64,000 nucleotides of DNA from Asticcacaulis sp. AC466 (GTDB lineage Bacteria; Pseudomonadota; Alphaproteobacteria; Caulobacterales; Caulobacteraceae), in NCBI RefSeq assembly GCF_000495815.1, contig NZ_AWGE01000005.1, positions 186,001 to 250,000 of the forward strand, given 5' to 3'. This document shows positions 1 through 7,656 of the stretch, piece by piece; the stretch's first letter is position 1, and each line of letters opens with the position of its first letter. The notes beneath the pieces were generated by a model, which was not told where the DNA came from, searched no databases, and worked only from the letters and a program-made list of their open reading frames with translations. The position numbers were made by a program, and so were the translations under genes.

Positions 1-480
1 TTTTCCCGCATGGCAGACGGACGCCTGGCCAAGGGGCCGCTCTACGACATATTCATGCAGGAAATGGCGCTCAAAACCGATCTGGATATTTGCGGCTACG
101 TCTTCGGCCGCGAAGCGCCGTCGCGCGATCGTATAGCGGCTCTGTCGAAATGGGTCGCCGAGGCGGCCGGGCAGGGCGACCGGGCGGCCTTGCGCATTTT
201 CGAGTCCGCGGGCTTTGAACTGGCGATGATCGTCGATGCCATTCGCCTCAAATTGAACTATGCGCCCGATGCGCCGGTCGACCTGTCCTATTCCGGCGGT
301 GTTTTTCGCTGTGGAAGTCTTATACTCGATCCCCTGCAACGTCATCTCGAGGCGGCCCACCCTCGCTACCGGTTTGTAAGCCCCCGCTATGCGCCCAGTA
401 TCGGTGCGGTCCTCTATGCTGCCCGGCTGTTGGGGCGGCCGTTTCCGCTTGAGGCGATGCAGCATTTTCCCACTGCGTGA
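1..480 (+). CDS. BadF/BadG/BcrA/BcrD-type ATPase (N-acetylglucosamine kinase-like), C-terminal part
   Basis: The reading frame is open to the left edge, so the gene starts outside the window; the ATG at 10 is probably internal. The visible ~159 residues match the C-terminal half of the ASKHA-fold BadF/BadG family, which includes N-acetylglucosamine kinases. The signature near the end is a Gly-Gly-Val-Phe segment followed by a hydrophobic LILDPLQRHL strand and helix, and then an RYAPSIGAVLYAARLLG stretch typical of the last nucleotide-binding helix. The likely role is cytoplasmic phosphorylation of an amino sugar. The substrate cannot be read from this part. The family call is fairly firm, the substrate is not. 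Confidence 0.7.
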   Translation, partial: FSRMADGRLAKGPLYDIFMQEMALKTDLDICGYVFGREAPSRDRIAALSKWVAEAAGQGDRAALRIFESAGFELAMIVDAIRLKLNYAPDAPVDLSYSGGVFRCGSLILDPLQRHLEAAHPRYRFVSPRYAPSIGAVLYAARLLGRPFPLEAMQHFPTA

Positions 481-542
481 GGACCACTCGTTCTGATCTC
501 CCTGACACGGCGTGAGTGTATGCTTAGGTTAAATATAAAGAC

Positions 543-558
543 ATAAAGATATCTTTAT
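543..558. promoter_or_regulatory. Perfect 16-bp palindrome upstream of metE (candidate SahR/ArsR-type operator)
   Basis: ATAAAGAT-ATCTTTAT is a perfect palindrome, and the flanks (GAC left, ATC right) extend the symmetry with one mismatch. It ends 8 bases before a TTGACT -35 element. From memory, AT-rich ATAAAGA-type palindromes are associated with ArsR-family regulators of methionine and S-adenosylhomocysteine metabolism (SahR-like) in Proteobacteria. The identity of the binding protein is an inference, and no such regulator is encoded in this window. Confidence 0.6.
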
Positions 559-565
559 ATCATTA

Positions 566-594
566 TTGACTGTGGAATGCTGGTGACCTATGGT
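566..594 (+). promoter_or_regulatory. Candidate sigma70-type promoter of metE
   Basis: TTGACT (566-571) and TATGGT (589-594) are separated by exactly 17 bases. The predicted start of transcription near 601 coincides with the 5' end of the cobalamin riboswitch. The palindrome at 543-558 lies just upstream of the -35 element. Confidence 0.5.
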
Positions 595-599
595 CATCT

Positions 600-776
600 T
601 GTCGTGGTTCCATGCGCTTTTGGGCGTATGGCTAAGAGGGAAGCCGGTGCGCCGTTAAGGCAATGCCGGAGCTGCCCCCGCAACTGTAAACGGTGAGCTT
701 TTGTCCATTTGCCATTGGGGGTAACTCCGAGAAGGCGGACAAGGGTCGTGACCCGTGAGCCAGGAGACCTGCCATA
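600..776 (+). ncRNA. Cobalamin (B12) riboswitch, metE leader
   Basis: The conserved core elements occur in order: AGAGGGAAGCCGGTG (636-650), the CCCCCGCAACTGTAAA box (676-690), an ACTCCGAGAAGG segment (724-735) and the terminal GACCCGTGAGCCAGGAGACC stretch (750-769). These match the AdoCbl-class riboswitch consensus closely. It precedes the B12-independent methionine synthase, the classical arrangement: when B12 is plentiful metE is switched off and the B12-dependent enzyme can do the work. The ~115 bases between core and start codon have no poly-U terminator, so control is probably at translation initiation. Confidence 0.93.
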
Positions 777-892
777 GACCTCATATCCATCTCGGGCGGG
801 GTGCCTCGGTGATGCGTTGCCGCCTTGCCGACGACTGTCTGCGGGGACGGTGGCGTGCACCTGGTTTTCCGGCTCACATCCAAGAGGAAATC

Positions 893-3223
893 ATGTCAAA
901 CGCTCAAATTCCCATAGCCACCCTAGGCACGCCGCGCATCGGCTTGAAACGCGAGCTGAAATTTGCCCTTGAAAGCTACTGGTCGGGTAAGTCCAGTCAG
1001 GCCGACCTATTGCAGACGGCCAGGCACCTGCGCGCCGTCAATTGGGCGCGTCAGGAAGCGCGGGGCGTCGATATCATCCCGTCCAACGACTTCTCGCTTT
1101 ATGATCAGGTGCTTGACGCCAGTTTCATGGTTGGCGCCATCCCCGCGGTCTATGGCGAGCAGGCCGATCTCGATACCTATTTTGCCATGGCCCGTGGTTC
1201 CCAGACCTACGTCGAACTCGATGTGTGTGAACATGGTCATGCCCACCATGTCCACGGCGTTCCCGCTCAGGAGATGACCAAATGGTTCGACACCAACTAC
1301 CATTATATGGTGCCCGAATTTGCAAAGGATCAGGCGTTTAAACTGACCTCGACAAAGCCTGTGGATGAATTCCTTGAAGCTCAGGCGCTTGGCTATCACA
1401 CCCGTCCGGTTCTGGTTGGACCTGTGACTTTCCTGCGCCTCGGCAAGAGCCGCGACGACGGCGTTAATCCGCTGTCGCTGATCGATCGGCTGATCCCGGT
1501 CTATGTCGACATTCTGGTTCGTCTGCGCGATGCGGGCGCCGATTGGGTTCAGATCGACGAGCCCGCCCTCGTCCTCGATGGCAACGCCGAAACCCGCAAG
1601 GCGCTAAAAACCGCCTATGCTGCCTTCAATGCGCAGGTCCCGGGCCTTAAAATCCTTGTTGCCAGCTATTTCGGCGGTCTGGAAGAAAACCTCGATGTCG
1701 CGACCTCGCTGCCGGTCGCCGGCCTGCACATCGACCTGGTCCGCGCGCCTGAACAACTCGAAGCCGTTCTGGCTGAAGCCCCCAAAGGTTTGGTCCTGTC
1801 ACTCGGTGTGATTGATGGGCGTAACATCTGGCGCGCTGACCTCGCTCGCATTGTCGACCGGTTGGAACCCGCTATTGCCGCCCGCGGCAAGGACCTCATC
1901 CAGATCGCTCCATCCTGCTCGTTGCTGCACACCCCGATCGACCTTGATCTGGAAGACGCGCTCGATGGCGACGTCAAGTCGTGGTTGGCCTTTTCGGTCC
2001 AGAAAATGAGTGAGCTCTCGGCTATCGCCGGCGCCTTGCGGGATGGCCGCGGCTCGGTCAAGACCGCCCTGGACCAGGCAAGCTCCGCCGCCGCGACGCG
2101 CAAGAATTCCGGCAAGGTGCACAGCTTCGCCGTGGGCCAACGCATCGAAGGTGTGACCGCCGCCGACAGCCGCCGCAAGAGCGCGTTCAGCTCGCGCGCC
2201 GCCCTGCAACGCGCACGCTTCAACCTGCCGGCCTTCCCGACGACCACCATCGGTTCGTTCCCACAGACTTCGGACGTCCGCCAGGCCCGTTCGGCCCACG
2301 CCAAGGGTAATCTCTCCGATGCGCAATACGAAACCTTCCTTCAGGCAGAAACGGCGCAGGCCATCAAATGGCAGGAAGAGGTCGGCCTCGACGTTCTGGT
2401 CCACGGCGAGTTCGAACGCAACGATATGGTGCAGTACTTCGGTGAGCAACTGTCGGGCTTCGCCTTCACCAAGCACGGCTGGGTGCAATCCTATGGTTCG
2501 CGCTACGTCCGCCCACCGGTCCTGTTCGGCGATGTCTCGCGTCCGAACGCGATGACCGTCGCCTGGTGGCAATATGCCCAGTCGCTCACCGCCAAGCCGA
2601 TGAAGGGCATGCTGACCGGCCCCGTCACCATTCTCAACTGGTCGTTTGTTCGTGACGATGTACCGCGCTCACTGGCCTGCAAGCAAATCGCGCTCGCCAT
2701 CCGTGACGAAGTCAGTGATCTGGAAGCGGCCGGCGCTCAGATGATTCAGATTGATGAGGCCGCCCTGCGCGAAGGCCTGCCTCTGCGCAAACGGGACTGG
2801 CAGACCTATCTCGACTGGGCGGTTGATAGTTTCCGGTTATGTTCGTCGGGTGTCGCCGACGAAACCCAGATCCACACTCATATGTGCTACTCCGAATTCA
2901 ACGACATTATGGACGCCATTGCCGCCATGGACGCCGATGTCATTTCCATCGAGACCTCGCGCTCGAAAATGGAACTTCTCGACGTCTTCAAATCGAGCAA
3001 GTATCCGAATGAGATCGGGCCGGGCGTTTACGACATCCATAGTCCGCGCGTTCCCGACGTCGGGGAAATGGTCGAGCTGATGTCGCTGGCCCGTCAGCGC
3101 CTGGACGATGCCCAGCTTTGGATCAACCCCGATTGCGGTCTGAAAACCCGTAAATGGGATGAGGTCCGGCCGGCGCTGGAGAACATGGTGGCGGCTGCCG
3201 AAAGGTTGCGCGCACCTGCCTGA
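893..3223 (+). CDS. metE: Cobalamin-independent methionine synthase MetE
   Basis: This 776-residue protein is of usual MetE length. It catalyses methyl transfer from 5-methyltetrahydropteroyltri-L-glutamate to homocysteine in the cytoplasm. It has the duplicated barrel layout, with an N-terminal half beginning GTPRIGLKRELKFALESYW. The catalytic C-terminal half carries the zinc and homocysteine motifs IHTHMCYSEF (around 660), SIETSRS and NPDCGLKTR (around 747). The ATG at 893 was chosen because AAGAGGAAATC precedes it; a longer in-frame ORF begins at 755 but would run through the riboswitch. Its position behind a B12 riboswitch supports the call. Confidence 0.97.
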   Translation: MSNAQIPIATLGTPRIGLKRELKFALESYWSGKSSQADLLQTARHLRAVNWARQEARGVDIIPSNDFSLYDQVLDASFMVGAIPAVYGEQADLDTYFAMARGSQTYVELDVCEHGHAHHVHGVPAQEMTKWFDTNYHYMVPEFAKDQAFKLTSTKPVDEFLEAQALGYHTRPVLVGPVTFLRLGKSRDDGVNPLSLIDRLIPVYVDILVRLRDAGADWVQIDEPALVLDGNAETRKALKTAYAAFNAQVPGLKILVASYFGGLEENLDVATSLPVAGLHIDLVRAPEQLEAVLAEAPKGLVLSLGVIDGRNIWRADLARIVDRLEPAIAARGKDLIQIAPSCSLLHTPIDLDLEDALDGDVKSWLAFSVQKMSELSAIAGALRDGRGSVKTALDQASSAAATRKNSGKVHSFAVGQRIEGVTAADSRRKSAFSSRAALQRARFNLPAFPTTTIGSFPQTSDVRQARSAHAKGNLSDAQYETFLQAETAQAIKWQEEVGLDVLVHGEFERNDMVQYFGEQLSGFAFTKHGWVQSYGSRYVRPPVLFGDVSRPNAMTVAWWQYAQSLTAKPMKGMLTGPVTILNWSFVRDDVPRSLACKQIALAIRDEVSDLEAAGAQMIQIDEAALREGLPLRKRDWQTYLDWAVDSFRLCSSGVADETQIHTHMCYSEFNDIMDAIAAMDADVISIETSRSKMELLDVFKSSKYPNEIGPGVYDIHSPRVPDVGEMVELMSLARQRLDDAQLWINPDCGLKTRKWDEVRPALENMVAAAERLRAPA

Positions 3224-3240
3224 GTGATTGCCTAAATAAT

Positions 3241-3269
3241 CCGGCGGCAAGGGCTTATCTTGCCGCCGG
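3241..3269. terminator. Strong hairpin between convergent metE and rsgA
   Basis: An 11-bp perfect stem CCGGCGGCAAG / CTTGCCGCCGG encloses a 7-base loop. No clean U-tract follows on the plus strand, so it may be a weak or bidirectional terminator for the two convergent genes. Confidence 0.6.
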
Positions 3270-3287
3270 ACTGAAAGGCCGCACGGG

Positions 3288-4403
3288 CTAGCGGAATTTT
3301 TTCTGGATGGTTCGATTGCCGCGCGGTCCGGTCTGTTGCGGCGTGCTCTCGCGGTTTTCATCGAACAGTTTGCGCCACCGTTCGACTCGGGCAGCCGAAA
3401 CGCTGCCCGTAGCGATCGCGCTGCGCACCGCGCATCCGGGTTCATGGGCGTGGGTGCAGTCGCGGAACTTGCATGCGCCCGCCAGTTCGACAATCTCCGC
3501 GAACAGGGTGTCGATGCCGTCCGAGACCCCGCTGACATGCAGATTGCGCATGCCGGGATTATCGATGATCCAGCCACCGCCCTGAATCAGGTGCATCGAA
3601 CGCGAGGTAGTGGTGTGACGCCCCTTGGCGTCGTTTTCGCGAATATCGCCTGTTTCCTGCGACGTCTGCCTGGACGGTCCGCCCAGGGCGTTGACCAGGG
3701 TCGATTTGCCGACACCTGAGGATCCGGTCAACGCAATTGTCTTTCCGTCGACGCACCACGGCGCCAGAATGGCGGGCGCGTCCTGCGCCAGGGCGTTGAG
3801 GGCTATAACCGGTAGGTTCCGCTGCAAGGTTTGCGCTTCATCGACAAAAGCATCCGGTGCCTCGGCTATATCGGCCTTGGTCAGGATAATGACGGGCGTC
3901 GTGCCCGCTTCATTGGCCATCGCCAGGTAGCGTTCCAGCCGGGCCGGATTGAAATCGGCATTGCAGGAGGTGACAATGAACAAGGTATCGACATTTGCCG
4001 CGGCGAGTTGCGGGTCCGAGCGGCCTTCAATGCGCCGTTGTAACAGCGTGTTGCGGTCAAGGCGCCGGATTAGGCGATCCGAGGCCGCTTCCACCAAAAC
4101 CCAGTCCCCGACGGCGTAATCGGCGGTTTTAAGCTCGTGCGGCAAGACGAGAGGCTGGGTGCCGGTCACCGACATAGAGACAAGGCGGGTACGGTGAACC
4201 TCTATGATACGATGCGCCGCCAGCGCCGTTTCGTCGTCCGCGACTTGGTTCGCAAAAAATGCGGTCCACCCCAGATGTGCCAATTGTTCAGAATATGAAA
4301 TCGCTTGGTCGACTACAGGCAAGGCGGTAAAACGGTCAGCATTGGCGGACTCCGGCGATCTGTGAGGGGAGGTGGCGGGGCATGATGCGCGCCCGACCAG
4401 CAT
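3288..4403 (-). CDS. rsgA: Ribosome small subunit-dependent GTPase RsgA
   Basis: This is a circularly permuted GTPase that assists late 30S maturation. Motifs appear in the permuted order: G4 TKAD (175-178), G1 P-loop GSSGVGKS (227-234), G3 DNPGM (281-285). They are followed by a zinc-binding C-terminal knuckle with C311, C316, H318 and C324. An OB-fold precedes the GTPase domain. The first ~40 residues (ATG at 4403) look unlike the family, whose conserved start corresponds to the LGWTAFFANQV segment. A shorter start such as a TTG near residue 41 is possible. An inverted repeat lies exactly at the annotated start (4403-4422), which also argues for a shorter protein. Confidence 0.9.
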   Translation of the reverse strand: MLVGRASCPATSPHRSPESANADRFTALPVVDQAISYSEQLAHLGWTAFFANQVADDETALAAHRIIEVHRTRLVSMSVTGTQPLVLPHELKTADYAVGDWVLVEAASDRLIRRLDRNTLLQRRIEGRSDPQLAAANVDTLFIVTSCNADFNPARLERYLAMANEAGTTPVIILTKADIAEAPDAFVDEAQTLQRNLPVIALNALAQDAPAILAPWCVDGKTIALTGSSGVGKSTLVNALGGPSRQTSQETGDIRENDAKGRHTTTSRSMHLIQGGGWIIDNPGMRNLHVSGVSDGIDTLFAEIVELAGACKFRDCTHAHEPGCAVRSAIATGSVSAARVERWRKLFDENRESTPQQTGPRGNRTIQKKFR

Positions 4404-4422
4404 TGATATAGCATCATATCAA
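4403..4422. promoter_or_regulatory. Inverted repeat at the rsgA start
   Basis: TTGATAT (4403-4409) and ATATCAA (4416-4422) form perfect 7-base arms around a 6-base spacer. They abut or overlap the upstream rsgA start codon. It could be an operator or a promoter element if translation starts further downstream. Nothing identifies the binding protein. Confidence 0.35.
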
Positions 4423-4478
4423 CGCCAGTCGCAGGGAATCGCGACCCCGTCGCCCCTTTATGTTCAGACGCCAGACGT

Positions 4479-4736
4479 TCAGACGCTGGTGCCGCTGCTT
4501 TCTTCTTCGAGCGTTACGGCGACATCGGCATTGGCCGACAGGCGCACTTTATCGCCTTCAATATCGGCAACCAGACCCAGGCTGATAAAATGATGGTGGG
4601 TTTTATGCGACCCCATGCCGCTGTCGAGCTTCTTGAGCTTGATGCGGTTGCCTTCCACGCGATCGACTGTGCCCACATGGACACCATCTGCGCCGATGAC
4701 TTCAGCGTGTTCTTTGATATCTGCGGCGTCTACCAT
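4479..4736 (-). CDS. DUF2171 domain protein
   Basis: This small 85-residue protein matches DUF2171 along its whole length: IKEHAEVIGADGVHVGTVD near the N-terminus and a HHFISLGLVADIEGDKVRLS strand pair near the end. The family has a PRC-barrel-like beta structure and no established function; it is frequent in Caulobacterales and Sphingomonadales and is often stress-associated. The start ATG at 4736 has a good ribosome site (TAGGAGACAGAC). It sits 75 bases upstream of rsgA on the same strand and may be transcribed alone or with it. Confidence 0.85.
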   Translation of the reverse strand: MVDAADIKEHAEVIGADGVHVGTVDRVEGNRIKLKKLDSGMGSHKTHHHFISLGLVADIEGDKVRLSANADVAVTLEEESSGTSV

Positions 4737-4897
4737 GTCTGTCTCCTAGAAGCGTGCCCATATGAAAAATAATGGCTGGTCAGGTCTGTCGGGCAACGAA
4801 CAGCTGACCTGTCTGGTTTTGCGCAGGAAGGTATAAAGTTGCAATGCGGAGGTCGGGCGGATGTTAAGCGGTGCTTTCTTACATCTAGTGCGCTAAA

Positions 4898-5098
4898 TTG
4901 GCGGCAATGAAAAATGACCTCTCCAAAACCCAGCCGCAAACCGCATTTACCGTCCAGACGCGCCTAATTTCCGTCGCCGCCTTGGTGATGTTGGCCGTAA
5001 CAATATTTGCCATGTACAAGATAAATCTGTCTGTAGAGGCCAATCGTGTGATGGAGGGGTTCGCCAACGCCCATACTCTGGACGCTTCGGCGCCATAG
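4898..5098 (+). CDS. Small hypothetical membrane protein (or remnant)
   Basis: This 66-residue ORF has a basic N-terminal region (QTRL) and one convincing transmembrane helix, ISVAALVMLAVTIFAMYKI (about 24-42), followed by a short polar tail. The start could also be the ATG at 4907. The ribosome site is weak (GGCGGCA). The arrangement resembles the first helix of a sensor protein, and a histidine-kinase C-terminal scrap lies on the opposite strand at 5126-5220, so this may be debris from a lost sensor gene. No family is recognised. Confidence 0.3.
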   Translation: MAAMKNDLSKTQPQTAFTVQTRLISVAALVMLAVTIFAMYKINLSVEANRVMEGFANAHTLDASAP

Positions 5099-5125
5099 GT
5101 CCCTGGGCAGGCGTCACATCCGTCA

Positions 5126-5220
5126 CCGGCCCTTGGGCGCGACGCTCTGAATTTTCCGGTCGGGCAGGGTGAGCGTGAAGCAGGTAGACTGTTCATCGGA
5201 CGTTGCCGACAGGCGTCCGC
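5126..5220 (-). pseudogene. Remnant of a histidine kinase C-terminus
   Basis: Reading the minus strand in a frame different from the glycosidase gene gives about 30 residues, GGRLSATSDEQS then FTLTLPDRK and a stop. They match the end of the HATPase_c domain of sensor kinases, where a GGRL strand is followed by a TFTLTLP strand. Everything upstream of this piece is missing and the glycosidase stop codon lies directly before it. I read it as a scrap left by a deletion or insertion; 30 residues is too short for certainty. Confidence 0.4.
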
Positions 5221-5237
5221 CATCTACCGACAAGAGT

Positions 5238-7148
5238 CTATTTGGTCGGCAAACAGTAAAGGTCGCAAATCGTCGCGCTGACATATCCGGCCGCAGTTGC
5301 GAAAGCTCGACCGGCGCGATCCATCTGTCCCGTCTCGGGGTCCACACCCTCTGTAATGATGCCGCCATCCCAGCTCGTGCTGAGCAAAATTTTCAGCGCC
5401 TTGGCATTTTCGGCCGGGAGACGCAAGTGGTCCGCTAGCGCCCAAGACGTGGTGAAGGGCAGGCGATATGAGCCTGGCAGGCCATAGGTCTTGTCCGAAA
5501 AACTGAACTTATATGCCGGCGAATGCAGCCAGCGCATCGTCGCCTGGAAAGTCGGATCGGAGGTTGATACGAAGCCTAAAGCCGCGATCTTGACTAATGA
5601 GCCAGGCGGGATATCTTCCATGAGGGTGTCGGTTTTGCCGTCCGAGCCAGCCACGAACATACGACTACCCTCCTTTTCCACAACCAATCGCTGCATAATG
5701 GCCAACCGGAGCCCGTCCGCCGACTTGCGCCAACGGGCGGCTTCACTGCGCTCGCCAAGACGCGCGTAAAGGGCGGAAAGTTGTGTCAAAACTTTCCAGG
5801 TCAGTACGTTATCATAGGTGAGGTAGGCCTGCCTGCGATACTCGTCTTGAGAATCCTGCCAGGAGTTGAAAAGGCCGTTTTCATCCCGATGACTCAAGAG
5901 CGCTGCCGCGAGGTTTTTGAGTTCGGTTCGGTGTGCCCGTAGAAAGGCCATATCGCCCGTTGTGGCGACGTAATCCGCCAAGGCATTCAATGGCGCTGCG
6001 GCCTCATCGAGTTGGAAGCCATCTTCAAGGACGGTACCATCGATAAAGCGGCTGTGAGTGCCGGTGTTCTTCAACTGGACCGTCAAAGCGTATTCCAGGG
6101 CTTGTCGCGCCATGGCGGGGTCAAATCGCAGCAGGGCCGGAAAGCTCCACAGCATCGCATCCCGGTCCCAGTAAGCCGCCGACACGTAGTAGCGCGGGCT
6201 GCGGGACGTTACGCCCACAAGCGTTTCGGTATCAATCGTCCGCCCCCAGGCATAGAAGCGCGTGAAGAAAGCATTGCGGTTCATCAGAAGATCGAGGTCG
6301 GCGCGACCCGTCTGGCGCGCCTTGGACTCCAACCAGTTCGCCGTTTCAGCGATAACCGCTTCCGCGCCCGCGCGGTCTATACGTTCGCGTAAGGCCTTAG
6401 CATTATGCGGTGCGCTGAACTCCTCCAGCCCTGGGGCCAATATGATATCCCGCTCGAACGCCTGTCCGGGAGCCACTGTCGTTACTGATGACCGCACCGA
6501 TACTGACCGATGCGTCGATGCAGCGGGTTTCATCTGGGGGTGCAGGGCTGCCCAACTGAATTGTGTGTCGTCCGTCAGATATGAAAACACCTCGGCGTCG
6601 TCTACCCAGGGGGCGGGCTGCATCGTGCGCCTCCCCGTCAGAGCGACCGGCTGATAGGTTACCCTTTCGAAAGCCCCCCAACCGATATCGGCGCCGAGTT
6701 GCACGTCGACCGGTTTCGCGCCGGCATTACGGGCGCGCATATGAATGAAGGCGGCGCGGGTATCTTTCGGCGCACAATAGGTCAGTTCGAATTCGACGCC
6801 GTCGACGGTCATACGTGCAACCGGTATCCAGTAGGCGATAACCGACCAGTGCAGTTGCTGGATGGGAATGGCTTTACCGTCAATCGCCAGGGTGGGCCGC
6901 ACGACGGACCCGCTTGTGGGATCTGAAACCTGGAGGAGACCGCGATAGCGCATCGACAGCACGTTGAAGCTGCCAATCCCGCCGTCGTCAGCCTTGATTT
7001 CCGGCAGGGCAATCCACTCATTGCCCGTAGGCACCACATCGCTATCTGTGACATTGAGCGGCATGCGTCCCGGCTGCGCATCGGCGGGAACGGACAGGGC
7101 CATGATGCATATGGTGATGGCCGCGCAAAACTTGGGCATTAGGGTCAT
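5238..7148 (-). CDS. Secreted glycoside hydrolase-like protein, (alpha/alpha)6 (six-hairpin) type
   Basis: This 636-residue protein has a signal peptide ending near AQP (residues 1-25). An N-terminal beta-rich region (about 30-230) is followed by an alpha-helical catalytic-like region (about 270-636). The segment YYVSAAYWDRDAMLWSFPALL resembles the WDRD motif of six-hairpin glycosidases such as the GH63/GH125/debranching-enzyme group. Later helices hold LFNSWQDSQDEYR and YLTYDNVLTWK. The substrate is unknown, with alpha-mannoside or glucoside possible. The gene is monocistronic on the minus strand and has only a weak ribosome site. An ATG three codons in (7139) is an alternative start. Confidence 0.65.
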   Translation of the reverse strand: MTLMPKFCAAITICIMALSVPADAQPGRMPLNVTDSDVVPTGNEWIALPEIKADDGGIGSFNVLSMRYRGLLQVSDPTSGSVVRPTLAIDGKAIPIQQLHWSVIAYWIPVARMTVDGVEFELTYCAPKDTRAAFIHMRARNAGAKPVDVQLGADIGWGAFERVTYQPVALTGRRTMQPAPWVDDAEVFSYLTDDTQFSWAALHPQMKPAASTHRSVSVRSSVTTVAPGQAFERDIILAPGLEEFSAPHNAKALRERIDRAGAEAVIAETANWLESKARQTGRADLDLLMNRNAFFTRFYAWGRTIDTETLVGVTSRSPRYYVSAAYWDRDAMLWSFPALLRFDPAMARQALEYALTVQLKNTGTHSRFIDGTVLEDGFQLDEAAAPLNALADYVATTGDMAFLRAHRTELKNLAAALLSHRDENGLFNSWQDSQDEYRRQAYLTYDNVLTWKVLTQLSALYARLGERSEAARWRKSADGLRLAIMQRLVVEKEGSRMFVAGSDGKTDTLMEDIPPGSLVKIAALGFVSTSDPTFQATMRWLHSPAYKFSFSDKTYGLPGSYRLPFTTSWALADHLRLPAENAKALKILLSTSWDGGIITEGVDPETGQMDRAGRAFATAAGYVSATICDLYCLPTK

Positions 7149-7656
7149 GAGTATTCCAGTGCCGGCTTCGGAGTGTCCGTCGCCAAGGAAATTGGGACGA
7201 TTGGCTTCGCAAAATAGCGGAGGATTTGGCCTCAGTCTTGGGTGATACTACGCCGCCGTTTTCTGATATTGCAAGCGGCGGTGTCCTAGCGTTTTCAATT
7301 TGATTTTCCGCCTTCTTTTCAAGATAGCCTGGTCGCGTCTGAAGGAGGCATTGGCGAACGTATATTGCCCAGACTCTCAGTCGGAAAGGATCGACGAAAT
7401 CTCGGCGCCGTGTGGAAAGCTATTTGGGAGATCTGACTGATGAAGCCCTATGAACGTTTTACCGACCCGATCCCGACGCCGACGAGGACCATCTCTATTT
7501 CGAAAATATGAGGCCGCATTCGTATCCGTGGCATAACCGTTCGTCGCGGCCTTATTGAGACAATAAAGAAAAACCTACTTTTGATTGAAAAAAATCAACC
7601 ATAGGATTGACGATTGCGGCTTTTGCGTTAACCCTTCTGCATTCATGGAGGTGGCT
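7149..7656. other. 508-bp region without a convincing gene
   Basis: This divergent region lies between the glycosidase and the protease gene. It holds an inverted repeat GCCGCCG...CGGCGGT (about 7250-7283) and a TTGATT/AATCAA repeat near 7581-7598. A possible promoter (TTGACG near 7607) lies ahead of the protease gene. A short stretch around 7440-7556 reads like coding sequence broken by one frameshift (ADEDHLYFENMRPHSYPWH in one frame), perhaps a decayed small gene. Nothing else is recognised. Confidence 0.4.

Noticed and set aside
755-892. In-frame N-terminal extension of MetE
   Set aside because: It would translate the end of the riboswitch and does not resemble MetE; the ATG at 893 has a good ribosome site.
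1666-2572. Long open frames antisense to metE and similar ones opposite other genes
   Set aside because: They are by-products of GC-rich codon bias on the opposite strand, without ribosome sites or domain features.
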